From NCBI GenBank assembly GCA_002722455.1, contig PBMB01000004.1, forward strand, positions 1 to 32,765: a stretch of 32,765 nucleotides of DNA. The letters are read 5' to 3'. A model generated the notes under the pieces. It was not told the origin of the DNA, ran no database searches, and worked only from the letters and a program-made list of their open reading frames with translations. Below, in pieces: positions 1 through 8,736 of this stretch (position 1 is the stretch's first letter; each line of letters opens with the position of its first letter). This DNA is from Chloroflexota bacterium (GTDB lineage: Bacteria > Chloroflexota > Dehalococcoidia > Lucifugimonadales > GCA-2722455). The position numbers were made by a program, and so were the translations under genes.

Positions 1-205
<205 letters not shown>

Positions 206-216
206 TTAATAGTTTT

Positions 217-225
217 AGTATAGCA
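217..225 (-). promoter_or_regulatory. Extended -10 promoter of the first purA
   Basis: On the minus strand the sequence reads TGCTATACT, a TG-n-TATACT extended -10 about 30 nt before the purA start. No convincing -35 is visible. It matches the motif upstream of the second purA and of rpsB. Confidence 0.5.
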
Positions 226-273
226 GAAAAGAAGGTTTTTTTTAAAATTCTTAAAAATTAATTACGAATAATA

Positions 274-282
274 TGATAGAAT
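274..282 (+). promoter_or_regulatory. Extended -10 promoter of the tRNA cluster
   Basis: TGATAGAAT ends 8 nt before the first tRNA base, so transcription would begin at or just before the mature 5' end. The identical nine bases precede phhB at 11858-11866. No clear -35 is seen. Confidence 0.5.
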
Positions 283-290
283 TACTTGAT

Positions 291-366
291 GGCAACGTAG
301 CTCAGGGGTTAGAGCGGGCGCTTCATAAGCGCTAGGTCCGTGGTTCAAATCCACGCGTTGCCACCA
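291..366 (+). tRNA. tRNA with anticodon CAT (elongator Met-like, or Ile2)
   Basis: Full cloverleaf: acceptor GGCAACG/CGTTGCC, D stem GCTC/GAGC, anticodon stem GGCGC/GCGCT around loop TTCATAA, T stem CGTGG/CCACG, discriminator A and encoded CCA at 364-366. The 1-72 pair is G-C and the anticodon stem lacks the three G-C pairs of an initiator, so it is not tRNA-fMet. The choice between elongator Met and lysidine-modified Ile2 cannot be made by eye. The GGC-ACG-TAGCTC start resembles elongator tRNA-Met. Confidence 0.92.
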
Positions 367-390
367 TTTTTCTTTGACTATCCTTTTCCG

Positions 391-467
391 TGGTGGTTAG
401 CTCAGTTGCTTAGAGCGCTTCCTTCATACCCAAGAGGTCACAAGTTCGAGTATTGTATTGCCCTCCA
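391..467 (+). pseudogene. Degenerate tRNA-like gene, anticodon CAT
   Basis: The segment keeps TA at positions 8-9, a perfect D stem (GCTC 400-403, GAGC 413-416), loop TTCATAC, variable AGGTC, T loop TTCGAGT and a terminal TCCA (464-467). Pairing is broken in three arms. Anticodon stem CTTCC/CCAAG has two C-C clashes next to the loop, the T stem ends in a G-A clash, and the acceptor has T against C at 1-72 plus three G-T wobbles. A CTTGG arm would pair perfectly with CCAAG, which suggests a GG-to-CC change in a once functional gene. It lies 24 nt after the intact CAT tRNA but is not a copy of it. It is probably decayed, though an odd functional tRNA or a sequencing fault is possible. Confidence 0.6.
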
Positions 468-503
468 TAAAAATTATCACAGCAATTCATATTTCGGCTC
501 GAA

Positions 504-542
504 GATAGTATTGCTTAGTTGAAAGTTCGGCGATAGACTATC
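504..542 (+). other. Hairpin in the spacer after the degenerate tRNA
   Basis: GATAGT+ATTGC (504-514) pairs with GCGAT+ACTATC (530-542) around a 15-nt loop, with a two-base AG bulge at 535-536. A T-rich stretch (ATTTTTC) follows some ten bases later, so it is not a textbook terminator. It could be a processing or termination structure inside the tRNA transcript. The rest of 468-583 holds no gene I can recognise. Confidence 0.35.
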
Positions 543-583
543 AAAGCGTTAATTTTTCGGATTTATACATAGATGTTACTATT

Positions 584-665
584 GCCGAAGTGGCGGAATG
601 GTAGACGCGCTACGTTCAGGACGTAGTATCCTTTGGATGTGAGGGTTCAACTCCCTCCTTCGGCA
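584..665 (+). tRNA. tRNA-Leu (CAG)
   Basis: Class II tRNA of 82 nt: acceptor GCCGAAG/CTTCGGC, anticodon stem CTACG/CGTAG around TTCAGGA (anticodon CAG), a long variable arm (ATCC-TTT-GGAT), T stem GAGGG/CCCTC and discriminator A. CCA is not encoded, unlike in the first and last tRNAs of the cluster. Confidence 0.95.
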
Positions 666-751
666 TTGTTATTATTTAATGTGATAACTGCCTTAATTAT
701 TAAGCAAATTGGATAAATATAGAGTATAGTTATTATATTGTATTAAATTAG

Positions 752-824
752 GCGCTTGTAGCTCAGTGGATAGAGCGCAGCCTTGCGGAGGCTGAAGTCG
801 CAGGTTCGAATCCTGTCAAGCGCG
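752..824 (+). tRNA. tRNA-Arg (GCG)
   Basis: Complete cloverleaf: acceptor GCGCTTG/CAAGCGC, D stem GCTC/GAGC, anticodon stem CAGCC/GGCTG with loop TTGCGGA, T stem GCAGG/CCTGT (one G-T pair) and discriminator G. CCA is not encoded. The anticodon is GCG, which reads CGU/CGC directly. Most bacteria instead use ACG deaminated to ICG. Confidence 0.93.
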
Positions 825-845
825 TTTGTTTTTATTGATATTTTT

Positions 846-922
846 GGGCGATTAGCTCAGCTGGATAGAGCGCATGCTTTACACGCATGAGGTCGCAGGT
901 TCGAGCCCTGCATCGCCCACCA
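846..922 (+). tRNA. tRNA-Val (TAC)
   Basis: Perfect cloverleaf: acceptor GGGCGAT/ATCGCCC, D stem GCTC/GAGC, anticodon stem CATGC/GCATG around TTTACAC, T stem GCAGG/CCTGC, discriminator A and encoded CCA (920-922). It ends 3 nt before the stop codon of the convergent lactonase gene. Confidence 0.96.
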
Positions 923-925
923 TTT

Positions 926-1945
926 TTATTTAGACGTAATTGGAAGTATCCATGCTGGCAAATCCCCCACATCATAGATGTCTAAAGGAAGAAGTTTACA
1001 AGATTTTTCGATGCGATAGGTGAATATTTGTCCGGTCTCGTCACTTCCACTGAAAAGAAATTTACCTTGTGTATCTATTGCTAGTGTTCGAGGTATTTCC
1101 CCAGTTGGTTGATTATCTACAAATTTTAGAAGACCAGTTAATGGATTAATACTAAAAATAGAAATGCTGTCATGTCCACGATTAGTTACATATATTGATT
1201 TACCTTTAGGGTGGATTCGGATAGTTCCTGTCGTATTTTCATTAGCAAAATTTTCAATTGAGATTGTTGGTAATCTTTGAATAAGGGTTAAATTACCAGT
1301 TTTTTCGTTTATTGCATATGCCGTAATTGTAGATGAAGATTCATCATTACTATAGAGAATATTTAAAAAAGGGTGGAATGCTAAATGACGAGGACCATAT
1401 CCATTATCAGTATTAATACGTGTGTTGTTATTGGTTTCAAGTTTACCAGTTTCTTGGTTGAACAAAAAACGAAAAATGGTGTCAGTTGGATGTACATGTG
1501 GAACAAAAGCAAATCGATTTAAAGGATCAGTAGAAATATAATGTGCGTAAATCTCTGTTGTATGAGTGTCTATGGCTTTACTATCAATTGTACCGTTATC
1601 TTTTATACGATGTACTGTAACCATGCCTGGAATCATATATGAACAAAAGATAAATTTGCCAGTTTGGTCTGTTGTTATATATACAGCTGTTGTTTTTAAT
1701 TCAATTTCTCCGATTTTATCAATATCTCCATTTTGCTGATTGATTTTAAATGTGATGATACCTCCCCAATTTTTATTTCGAATTGTTTGGTACAGGTATT
1801 TGTAATTTGGGTCTACACATACTTGCCATGGTTGAGATGTAAAGGTCTGCTCTTTATATATAGATAATTTTCCAGTGGATGGATCTATATCATAAATAAA
1901 AGATTTTTGTTCTTCAGTTATAGGTACATAAAGATGATTTAGCAT
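926..1945 (-). CDS. Lactonase family beta-propeller protein (6-phosphogluconolactonase-like, COG2706)
   Basis: 339 residues, ATG start. The family folds as a seven-bladed propeller. Members hydrolyse sugar lactones (YbhE/Pgl-type 6-phosphogluconolactonase) or act on related cyclic esters. Repeating blade motifs are visible, such as IRIHPKGKSIYVTNRGHDS and LAFHPFLNILYSNDESS. The region PRTLAIDTQGKFLFSGSDET near the C terminus is typical of the family. No signal peptide, so probably cytosolic. It starts 2 nt after the stop of the KDG-type kinase and must be co-transcribed with it. That pairing suggests a lactone-to-aldonate step feeding KDG metabolism, but the substrate is inferred from context. 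A lactonase-like propeller of other specificity is possible. Confidence 0.82.
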   Translation of the reverse strand: MLNHLYVPITEEQKSFIYDIDPSTGKLSIYKEQTFTSQPWQVCVDPNYKYLYQTIRNKNWGGIITFKINQQNGDIDKIGEIELKTTAVYITTDQTGKFIFCSYMIPGMVTVHRIKDNGTIDSKAIDTHTTEIYAHYISTDPLNRFAFVPHVHPTDTIFRFLFNQETGKLETNNNTRINTDNGYGPRHLAFHPFLNILYSNDESSSTITAYAINEKTGNLTLIQRLPTISIENFANENTTGTIRIHPKGKSIYVTNRGHDSISIFSINPLTGLLKFVDNQPTGEIPRTLAIDTQGKFLFSGSDETGQIFTYRIEKSCKLLPLDIYDVGDLPAWILPITSK

Positions 1946-1947
1946 AA

Positions 1948-2949
1948 TTAGTCACTCAATTTATTGAATGAATTTATTTTAAGAAATTTTTCAATTTCTT
2001 TTATATTAGGCATTGCTTGTGTATCTCCATACTGAGTGCAGGTTAACGCACCGCAAATATTTCCAATTTTCAGACATTCTTTTAGTAATTGAGTTTTCTG
2101 TTCTTTAGATAGAGTGAAAATTTTTTTTATGGTGGTATGCCTATATAATTGTCCAATGAATCCTGCGAGGAATGCATCACCAGCACCCACAGGATCGATT
2201 ACTTCTACTTTAAATCCTTCCATTTGTATGATTTGAGAACCATCTGAAATAAAAGATCCGTTAGAGTCATTAGTTATAATTATGAGTCCATTTATAATTT
2301 GATTGAAATAAGTAAAATGATCAGTTGGTGTTTTCTGTGTTCCCCAAATTGTATTTGCTTCGTCAAATCCTAATTTTAAAATTGAAGCAAAGGGTATTAT
2401 TTTTTCTAACACATTACGTGCTGTGTGAGGATCCCATAATTGTTCTCTATAATTAATATCTAAACAGATAGGAATTGATTGAGTTTTACAGTATTCTAAG
2501 GTACGTAGTGTTGTAGTGAGAGCTCTTGGGCTTAATGCTGGGGTAATTCCAGTTAAGTGTAGAAATTCAACTTCAGTTAGGTGAGGTTCAATATCTGTGA
2601 ATTGTATTCTACTTGCAGCACTTCCTTTCCTATAATATGTTTTTAAGTGAGAACCATCAGATAGGTGATTTAAATATGATAGGCCTGTTTTTTGATTTGT
2701 ATACATTTTAGCAACAATATCAATATTTTTTGATAAAGTATCAGCAATTAATTGACCAGCTTGGTCTTGTCCTAATCGGCTTATCCAGGTGCATTTAATA
2801 TCTTCTAATCCAAATTTCATTAGGTTTACTAAAAAATTTGATTCTGCACCAGCACAATCTTCGTAATGTTGATTTTTTTTATCTAATGGTCCTGTATATT
2901 TTGCATTATACTGAACCATTGTTTCGCCAAAAGTTACAATTTTTTTCAT
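1948..2949 (-). CDS. kdgK: PfkB-family sugar kinase, probably 2-keto-3-deoxygluconate kinase
   Basis: 333 residues, ATG start 20 nt after dnaE. KDG kinase phosphorylates 2-keto-3-deoxygluconate with ATP to KDPG. The N-terminal substrate half has the family's GAESN block (residues 34-38) and WISRLGQDQAG (55-65). The C-terminal PfkB signature DPVGAGDAFLAGF (252-264) includes the catalytic base Asp258 and the anion hole. The G-E-T-M start and the GAESN block favour KDG kinase over fructokinase or ribokinase. The lactonase gene follows 2 nt downstream, so both may act in one sugar-acid path. No KDPG aldolase is in the window. Family certain, substrate likely. Confidence 0.85.
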   Translation of the reverse strand: MKKIVTFGETMVQYNAKYTGPLDKKNQHYEDCAGAESNFLVNLMKFGLEDIKCTWISRLGQDQAGQLIADTLSKNIDIVAKMYTNQKTGLSYLNHLSDGSHLKTYYRKGSAASRIQFTDIEPHLTEVEFLHLTGITPALSPRALTTTLRTLEYCKTQSIPICLDINYREQLWDPHTARNVLEKIIPFASILKLGFDEANTIWGTQKTPTDHFTYFNQIINGLIIITNDSNGSFISDGSQIIQMEGFKVEVIDPVGAGDAFLAGFIGQLYRHTTIKKIFTLSKEQKTQLLKECLKIGNICGALTCTQYGDTQAMPNIKEIEKFLKINSFNKLSD

Positions 2950-2969
2950 GATATCTACTATTACTAAAG

Positions 2970-5900
2970 TTATGTTAATTTTTCTTGAATATTGACAGAA
3001 TCCCCTTTGGATAAAATTTGTGAAATTTGTGCTAATAGCGTTGGGTTCGCATCAATTTTAATAGTAGGCCAAATTAGAGAGGTTTCTTTATCTTCTTTTA
3101 CTATATTGAGTTGAATATCATCTTTTCCAGGACTAGCAATCAAAATTTGTTTAATAGTATGTAGCATTTTGTAACTTTCACTATAATTATTTTGATCTTG
3201 TATCCTGATTACCAGTCTATTTAGAGGTGAATTATTATTTGTTGTTGGAGTAGGTTTTTTTACACCATTTTTATGTAGAGGAGTATTATCTGAAATTGTG
3301 AAATCATTACTACCTTCTATATATCTCCTAGCTTTAGAGTAGTGGATGGTTAACGAATCGTTAAATTTTTTCAAAGTTCCAGATATGAGCATAACTGCTC
3401 CAATAGTCCAAAGTTCTTGGATATCTTGAGCTGTAGAATTCCAAATATAAATATCTATTGATCCGTGTATTAATTCAATTGTAGCAACCACGAATGATTT
3501 GTTTTGTTTAGTAGTTCTTTCATTAATATTTAATATTTGTCCGATTAATTCTATTTTTTGGTCAATCAATGTATCGTTAAGTTCCTCAAGAGAAGATATC
3601 ATTGTGGATGGTATTTCCTTAGTATAATTATCTAATGTTTGATTAGTTGTCATTTGAATTCCAAGTAGTTCTAATTCCCAAATCCGATTTTCGCTATTTG
3701 AAGCAATGATATCTGGAATTTCAATTTTTGTGAGAGGATTTTCAATCTCTTCACCTAGTAAATTAAATAAACTAGTTTGACCTGAATTTCTGCGACTAGT
3801 TTCACTTTGTCCTAATGCTACTAATTGTCCTATAATTTGAAGTAAACCTTGTCGATTACTAAATTCATCGAATGCTCCTGCCATAATTAAGCTTTCAATT
3901 GTTTTTCGGTTTAGTGAAGATGTGTCGACACGTGTAAAAAAATCGGTGATACTTGTATAATTGCCATTTTGGTTACGTTCAATAATAATTGGATTTGAAG
4001 CTAAGCTTCCAACATTTTTAATTGAAGATAATCCGAATTCGATGTTTTTTTGTTTGTTATTACTATTTGTGTGTATGGAAAATGAAGTTAAACTAGAATT
4101 TATATTTGGAGGAGCTACTGTAAGTTGCAGTCTTCTACATTCTTCAATCGCTGTTTTTAATTTAGTTTGATTATCTTGAAATACATTCATTAAGGAGGTC
4201 ATGTATTCTATTAGGTAATTAGCTTTAAAATATGCTGTCCAGTATGAAACCATTGCATAACTTACACTGTGGGCTTTATTGAATGCGTATCCAGCAAAAG
4301 GTTCAATTAAATCAAATATTTGTTCAGCTTTTTCTTTAGAGTTTCCTTGTTTTATTGCTCCGCTAATAAAACGTTTGCGTTCTTTTAGCATAATATCTGG
4401 TATTTTCTTTCCCATTGCTTTTCTTACAATATCAGCCTCTCCGAGTGAATAACCAGCAAACGCCTGAGTTATTAACAATACTTGATCTTGATAGACTATA
4501 ATTCCATAGGTTTCTTCCAAAATATGGGTTAGTCTTTCATCAGGATATATAACTTTTTTTGAACCATGTTTAGATTCAATAAAAGAGTCTATTTGTTCCA
4601 TTGGTCCTGGTCTGTATAAAGCAATCATAGCTGCCAGATCACTAATGCTATTTGGTTTTAATTTTTTAATATATTTAGTCATCCCAGCACTTTCGAGTTG
4701 AAATACTCCTACTGTATTACCAGATGAAAGTAACTCAAAAGTTTTTTTATCGTTTAGAGGAATTTCTGATAGGTTTAATTCAGTTTTACTAGATTCTTTA
4801 ATTAGCTCTATTGTATTGGATAAAATGGTTAGATTAGATAGTCCTAAAATATCTAATTTAAGTAATCCTAATGATTCAACTCCCGATGCGTGGTATTGGG
4901 TCATCGACATATTGGTGTTGTTGGTTGTTCTTTGTAAAGGAATGAAATCATCGAGTGCTTGGTCAGATACGACTACTCCAGCAGCATGTGTACTTGAATG
5001 TCGTGTTAAACCTTCAAGTCCACTGGCAGTGTCTACTAATTGGCGTATATTTGTATCAGATTGGTAAAGACTTAACAAATCTCCACTACTATTAACAATT
5101 GTTTCTAGCGGAGTACCAGATCTGTCTGTTACTAATTTTGCAATTTTATCTACTTCTGCATATGGCATTCCTAGTGCTCTCCCAGAATCTCTTAATGATG
5201 CTCGGGCTCCAAGTGTTCCAAATGTAATGATTTGTGCAACATTTTTATTTCCATATGTTGATACTAGATAATTCATTATTTCATGTCTTCGATCATCTTG
5301 AAAATCGATATCGATATCGGGCATTTCACGACGTTCGGGATTTAAAAAACGTTCAAATACTAATGAATGTTCTACTGGATTTATATCTGTAATTCCTAGG
5401 TTGAATAACGTAATACTAGCTGCAGCACTTCCTCTAACAGTAAAAAGAATCCCCTCTTTTCGTGCAAATTTGGTGATATCTTGAACTACTAAGAAATAAT
5501 TAGCATATCCAGTTTGTTTTATAACCTCAAGTTCGTATTCCAGACGCTTGTATTCTGATTCATTAAACTCTAGGTCGCTCGATTCAATCATCTTATGAGT
5601 GAGATTTTTTAGATAATCATCTGCTGAAAGTGAATTTGGGATTGGATATTTAGGCATATGTGTTTCATTTAATGAAAATTCAAAAGTACATTCATCTGAA
5701 ATTTTTGTAGTGTTGGCAAGTGCTTCAGGTAAATCGTTAAATAGTAACGACATTTCTTCTTCGCTTTTAATATAATATGAGTCTTCTAAAAATCGAAGTC
5801 TTTTTGCATCATTTATATTGGTATTAGTATGTATACATAACAGAATATCTTGTAGCCGAGCATCTTCTTTTTTTGTGTAATGGGAATCATTAGTAGCAAC

Positions 5901-6494
5901 GATAGGTATATCTAGATCTTTACTAATTTGTAAGAGTCCTTCGTTTATTAAATCAAGGTTTTCGACTTTACCATGGCGCATTATTTCTAGATAATAGTGA
6001 GGGTGGAATCTTTCTTTAAACCAAGATGCGCACTTCTTGGCTTCATCTATTTGACCTAATGAAATTAATTTTGATACTTCTCCACTAGGACAACCGGATA
6101 AAACGGTAATTCCCTCATGATATTGTTCAAGTAAAGTTCGATCAATACGTGGTTTATAGTAAAACCCATCTAAATGAGCTGTTGTGAGTAATTTGACAAG
6201 ATTTTTATATCCAACAGAATTTCTAGCCAATAAAGTAAGATGGTAAGGGGTTTTATCTTCGAATGTTTTGTCTAAATGCCCTCTTTTAGCGACATAAACT
6301 TCACAACCAATGATAGGTTTAATATTAGCTTCTTTTGAAAATTTATAGAAATCAACAGCACCATATAGTCCCCCATGATCTGTAATTGCAAGACTATCCA
6401 TGTTTAGTTCAGATGTCCGATGGACTATTTCTTTTAATCTGCTAAATCCATCGAAAAGACTATATTCAGTATGAACATGTAGATGTGTAAACAA
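2970..6494 (-). CDS. dnaE: DNA polymerase III alpha subunit
   Basis: 1174 residues, the usual DnaE size; it is the replicative polymerase catalytic subunit. Visible domains in order: an N-terminal PHP domain beginning HLHVHTEYSLFDG; the palm with the catalytic carboxylates PDIDIDF near residue 391 and KLDILGL near 548; the fingers and helix-hairpin-helix region (YRPGPM, GIIVYQDQV, AFNKAHSVSYA); and a C-terminal OB-fold (around 960-1060) starting ELIGQILNINERTT. All three active-site Asp are present. The start is TTG (6492-6494), which puts the PHP motif at the expected distance from the N terminus. An upstream GGA is weak and distant, so the exact start is less sure than the gene. An extended -10 lies at 6537-6545. 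kdgK and the lactonase follow in the same direction. Confidence 0.97.
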   Translation of the reverse strand: MFTHLHVHTEYSLFDGFSRLKEIVHRTSELNMDSLAITDHGGLYGAVDFYKFSKEANIKPIIGCEVYVAKRGHLDKTFEDKTPYHLTLLARNSVGYKNLVKLLTTAHLDGFYYKPRIDRTLLEQYHEGITVLSGCPSGEVSKLISLGQIDEAKKCASWFKERFHPHYYLEIMRHGKVENLDLINEGLLQISKDLDIPIVATNDSHYTKKEDARLQDILLCIHTNTNINDAKRLRFLEDSYYIKSEEEMSLLFNDLPEALANTTKISDECTFEFSLNETHMPKYPIPNSLSADDYLKNLTHKMIESSDLEFNESEYKRLEYELEVIKQTGYANYFLVVQDITKFARKEGILFTVRGSAAASITLFNLGITDINPVEHSLVFERFLNPERREMPDIDIDFQDDRRHEIMNYLVSTYGNKNVAQIITFGTLGARASLRDSGRALGMPYAEVDKIAKLVTDRSGTPLETIVNSSGDLLSLYQSDTNIRQLVDTASGLEGLTRHSSTHAAGVVVSDQALDDFIPLQRTTNNTNMSMTQYHASGVESLGLLKLDILGLSNLTILSNTIELIKESSKTELNLSEIPLNDKKTFELLSSGNTVGVFQLESAGMTKYIKKLKPNSISDLAAMIALYRPGPMEQIDSFIESKHGSKKVIYPDERLTHILEETYGIIVYQDQVLLITQAFAGYSLGEADIVRKAMGKKIPDIMLKERKRFISGAIKQGNSKEKAEQIFDLIEPFAGYAFNKAHSVSYAMVSYWTAYFKANYLIEYMTSLMNVFQDNQTKLKTAIEECRRLQLTVAPPNINSSLTSFSIHTNSNNKQKNIEFGLSSIKNVGSLASNPIIIERNQNGNYTSITDFFTRVDTSSLNRKTIESLIMAGAFDEFSNRQGLLQIIGQLVALGQSETSRRNSGQTSLFNLLGEEIENPLTKIEIPDIIASNSENRIWELELLGIQMTTNQTLDNYTKEIPSTMISSLEELNDTLIDQKIELIGQILNINERTTKQNKSFVVATIELIHGSIDIYIWNSTAQDIQELWTIGAVMLISGTLKKFNDSLTIHYSKARRYIEGSNDFTISDNTPLHKNGVKKPTPTTNNNSPLNRLVIRIQDQNNYSESYKMLHTIKQILIASPGKDDIQLNIVKEDKETSLIWPTIKIDANPTLLAQISQILSKGDSVNIQEKLT

Positions 6495-6536
6495 GTTATT
6501 CTATGATTCCAAAATATTTTATTAATTATGGAAGTT

Positions 6537-6545
6537 ATTATACCA
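6537..6545 (-). promoter_or_regulatory. Extended -10 promoter of dnaE
   Basis: The minus strand reads TGGTATAAT, a TG-n plus a consensus TATAAT, about 43 nt before the dnaE TTG. No good -35 is seen at 16-18 nt. It lies in the 172-nt divergent spacer shared with the Fe-S oxidoreductase gene. Confidence 0.55.
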
Positions 6546-6626
6546 ATAGAATATAAAAATAAAACACTAAAATTTAATTAATTTACTAATATCAGTACTA
6601 AGCATTTATATTTTTATCTAACATAA

Positions 6627-6635
6627 TGTTATAGA
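6627..6635 (+). promoter_or_regulatory. Probable extended -10 promoter of the Fe-S oxidoreductase
   Basis: TGTTATAGA lies about 32 nt before the TTG start. A good ribosome site AGGAGA (6655-6660) follows at 6-nt spacing from the start. The -35 is not recognisable. Confidence 0.4.
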
Positions 6636-6666
6636 ATCCGATTAGTTAGTTTTTAGGAGATAAATA

Positions 6667-8736
6667 TTGGTAGCTCCAAGAGATTTATTTGAAATCATTC
6701 CAGTTTGGTTAATTGTATTTGGTATAAGCACTTTTGGATTTATGCTGTCTTTCTGGTTGATTTATGACAGGGCTCTGCGTCTAGTATGGCTCGGGCGTTC
6801 AACAGTAATGGAGAATATCAGTCTTAAAAGAGTGTTTAAAACTTTATGGATTGTTTTAGGCCAGGTAACAGTATTTAGAGGATTAGGAGGACCAGTAGCA
6901 GCAATTAGTCACGCACTTATTTTTTGGGGTTTTATTATATTTGTATTTAGTTATGTATTTTTTATTTTTATTGATTCTAGTGGGTGGTTAATTGTAGATA
7001 TAATACATCAGAATCAATACACAGATAGTCGTTCATTTACTCAAATAGTTTTGGGGACTGAGATTGTTAGATGGATACATATAGTACTAGATATTTTTTC
7101 TATTATTATTCTGTTTGTTATTGGGTGGGCTATGGTTAGGAGATGGATTATTAAACCTACGAGATTATCACACAAAGTGACACAATCTTCAGATGCTGTT
7201 TGGGTTCTTGTTTTAACTATGAGCTTAATGATTACATCTTTGCTTAGTGAAGCAACATTCTTATCATTAACATATGGCAATGAATTAGAAAAATTAATAT
7301 TTTTAGAAACATTACTTGTATCAATAATTCAGTTAATACCTATATCTGAATTATTGATGACTTATTTGTTTGATATTTTTTGGTTAGCACATTTTGTATT
7401 AATTGTTGGATTTAGTATATATCTACCGACTTCTAAACATTTACATTTATTTACTGCTCCATTAAATATTTTTTTAAGTAAAGAAGGTCCTTTAGGAACT
7501 CTACATACTCCCAATAATTTAGAGGAAGCAGAAAGATTTGGAACGGGATATATTGAAGATTTTTCAAGAAAACAGATACTGGATGGCTTTTCATGTACAG
7601 TTTGTGGTAGATGTACGGAAGTTTGTCCTCAGAATATTGTTGGTAGAAAACTTTCTCCAATGCATATTGTTCAGGGTATCAAATCATATTCATCTGAAGT
7701 TGGTAAATTTAAGGTGTCTGATGATGTTGAATCTAATGACATTTTGAATTCCACAATTGAAAAGGAGGATATTTGGGATTGTTTAACATGTGGTGCATGT
7801 ATTGAAATTTGTCCAGTTGGAGTTGATCAAGTTGATACCATTGTAGACATTCGTCGATATTTAGTTATGGAACAAGCAGATGTACCAGAAAATTTTGTAA
7901 AACCTTTAATAGGCTTAGAAGATAGAGGGCATCCTTGGCAAGGAGTTACAGAAAATCGTTTAACCTGGTGTGATGGATTAGAAGTTCCAAGTATTCAAGA
8001 AAAAGGAGAAGCAGATGTGCTTCTTTGGGTAGGTTGTGCTGGTGCTTTTGATAAAAGGTGCCAACAAGTAATGAGATCTTTTGTTTCTGTACTTAATAAA
8101 GCGGAGATAGAATTTGCTATTTTGGGAAATGAAGAAGCGTGTACTGGAGATCCTGCTAGGCGTATAGGTAATGAATATCTTTATCAACAATTAGCTAAAA
8201 GCAATATTGAAAAATTAAACCAGTATAAATTCAATACCTTACTGACATGGTGCCCACATTGTTTCAATGTGATGAAAAATGAATACCCACATTTACAAGG
8301 TAATTATAGTGTAAAACATTATGTGGAATTCTTTAATGACTTAATATCTAAAAGAATAATTGAGCCATCTTTACCTTTGGATTCTCAAGTAGCATATCAT
8401 GATTCTTGTTATCTAGGTCGTCATAATGGATTATTCGAAGAACCAAGAAGTATAGTGAAGTCAATACCAATGCTAGAGTTAGTAGAATTTAAGAGATGTA
8501 AGAATAGGTCTTTTTGTTGTGGTGCAGGAGGAGGTCAATTGTGGAATGATACTAAGGAGAAGAAACAAGTTAGTCATGAAAGGACAAAGGAGTTTTTAGA
8601 AACTAATGCACAAACAGTTGGTGTTTCTTGTCCGTTTTGTTTGCAGATGTTAGATGAAGGAATTTCATCGCAAGATGATTCCAACAAAAAAAATGCATAT
8701 GATTTAATTGAATTACTTGATAAGAGTACGAATTAA
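6667..8736 (+). CDS. Membrane Fe-S oxidoreductase, ETF:quinone oxidoreductase/HdrD-like (FadF type)
   Basis: 689 residues, TTG start after AGGAGA. The N-terminal third has five to six membrane segments (about 12-32, 78-103, 136-160, 176-196, 213-256), like the cytochrome-b-type NarI/HdrE domain. Two 4Fe-4S motifs follow: C310-x2-C313-x2-C316-x3-C320-P and C372-x2-C375-x2-C378-x3-C382-P. The last part holds the two cysteine-rich CCG domains of HdrD/GlpC proteins (ACTGD and TWCPHCF, then SCYLGRHN, FCCGAGGG and SCPFCLQ). This order matches FadF and mycobacterial Rv0338c-like proteins, which pass electrons from acyl-CoA dehydrogenases via EtfAB to menaquinone. No etf or acyl-CoA dehydrogenase gene is in the window, so the partner is inferred. 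The stop overlaps the stop of the convergent gene by 4 nt. Confidence 0.85.
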   Translation: MVAPRDLFEIIPVWLIVFGISTFGFMLSFWLIYDRALRLVWLGRSTVMENISLKRVFKTLWIVLGQVTVFRGLGGPVAAISHALIFWGFIIFVFSYVFFIFIDSSGWLIVDIIHQNQYTDSRSFTQIVLGTEIVRWIHIVLDIFSIIILFVIGWAMVRRWIIKPTRLSHKVTQSSDAVWVLVLTMSLMITSLLSEATFLSLTYGNELEKLIFLETLLVSIIQLIPISELLMTYLFDIFWLAHFVLIVGFSIYLPTSKHLHLFTAPLNIFLSKEGPLGTLHTPNNLEEAERFGTGYIEDFSRKQILDGFSCTVCGRCTEVCPQNIVGRKLSPMHIVQGIKSYSSEVGKFKVSDDVESNDILNSTIEKEDIWDCLTCGACIEICPVGVDQVDTIVDIRRYLVMEQADVPENFVKPLIGLEDRGHPWQGVTENRLTWCDGLEVPSIQEKGEADVLLWVGCAGAFDKRCQQVMRSFVSVLNKAEIEFAILGNEEACTGDPARRIGNEYLYQQLAKSNIEKLNQYKFNTLLTWCPHCFNVMKNEYPHLQGNYSVKHYVEFFNDLISKRIIEPSLPLDSQVAYHDSCYLGRHNGLFEEPRSIVKSIPMLELVEFKRCKNRSFCCGAGGGQLWNDTKEKKQVSHERTKEFLETNAQTVGVSCPFCLQMLDEGISSQDDSNKKNAYDLIELLDKSTN

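Noticed and set aside
340..522. A 60-codon plus-strand frame in the tRNA region
   Set aside because: It runs through the 3' end of one tRNA and all of the degenerate one, has no ribosome site and no protein-like sequence.
4816..5067. Plus-strand frames inside dnaE, such as this 83-codon one
   Set aside because: They lie antisense to conserved polymerase sequence with no independent coding evidence.
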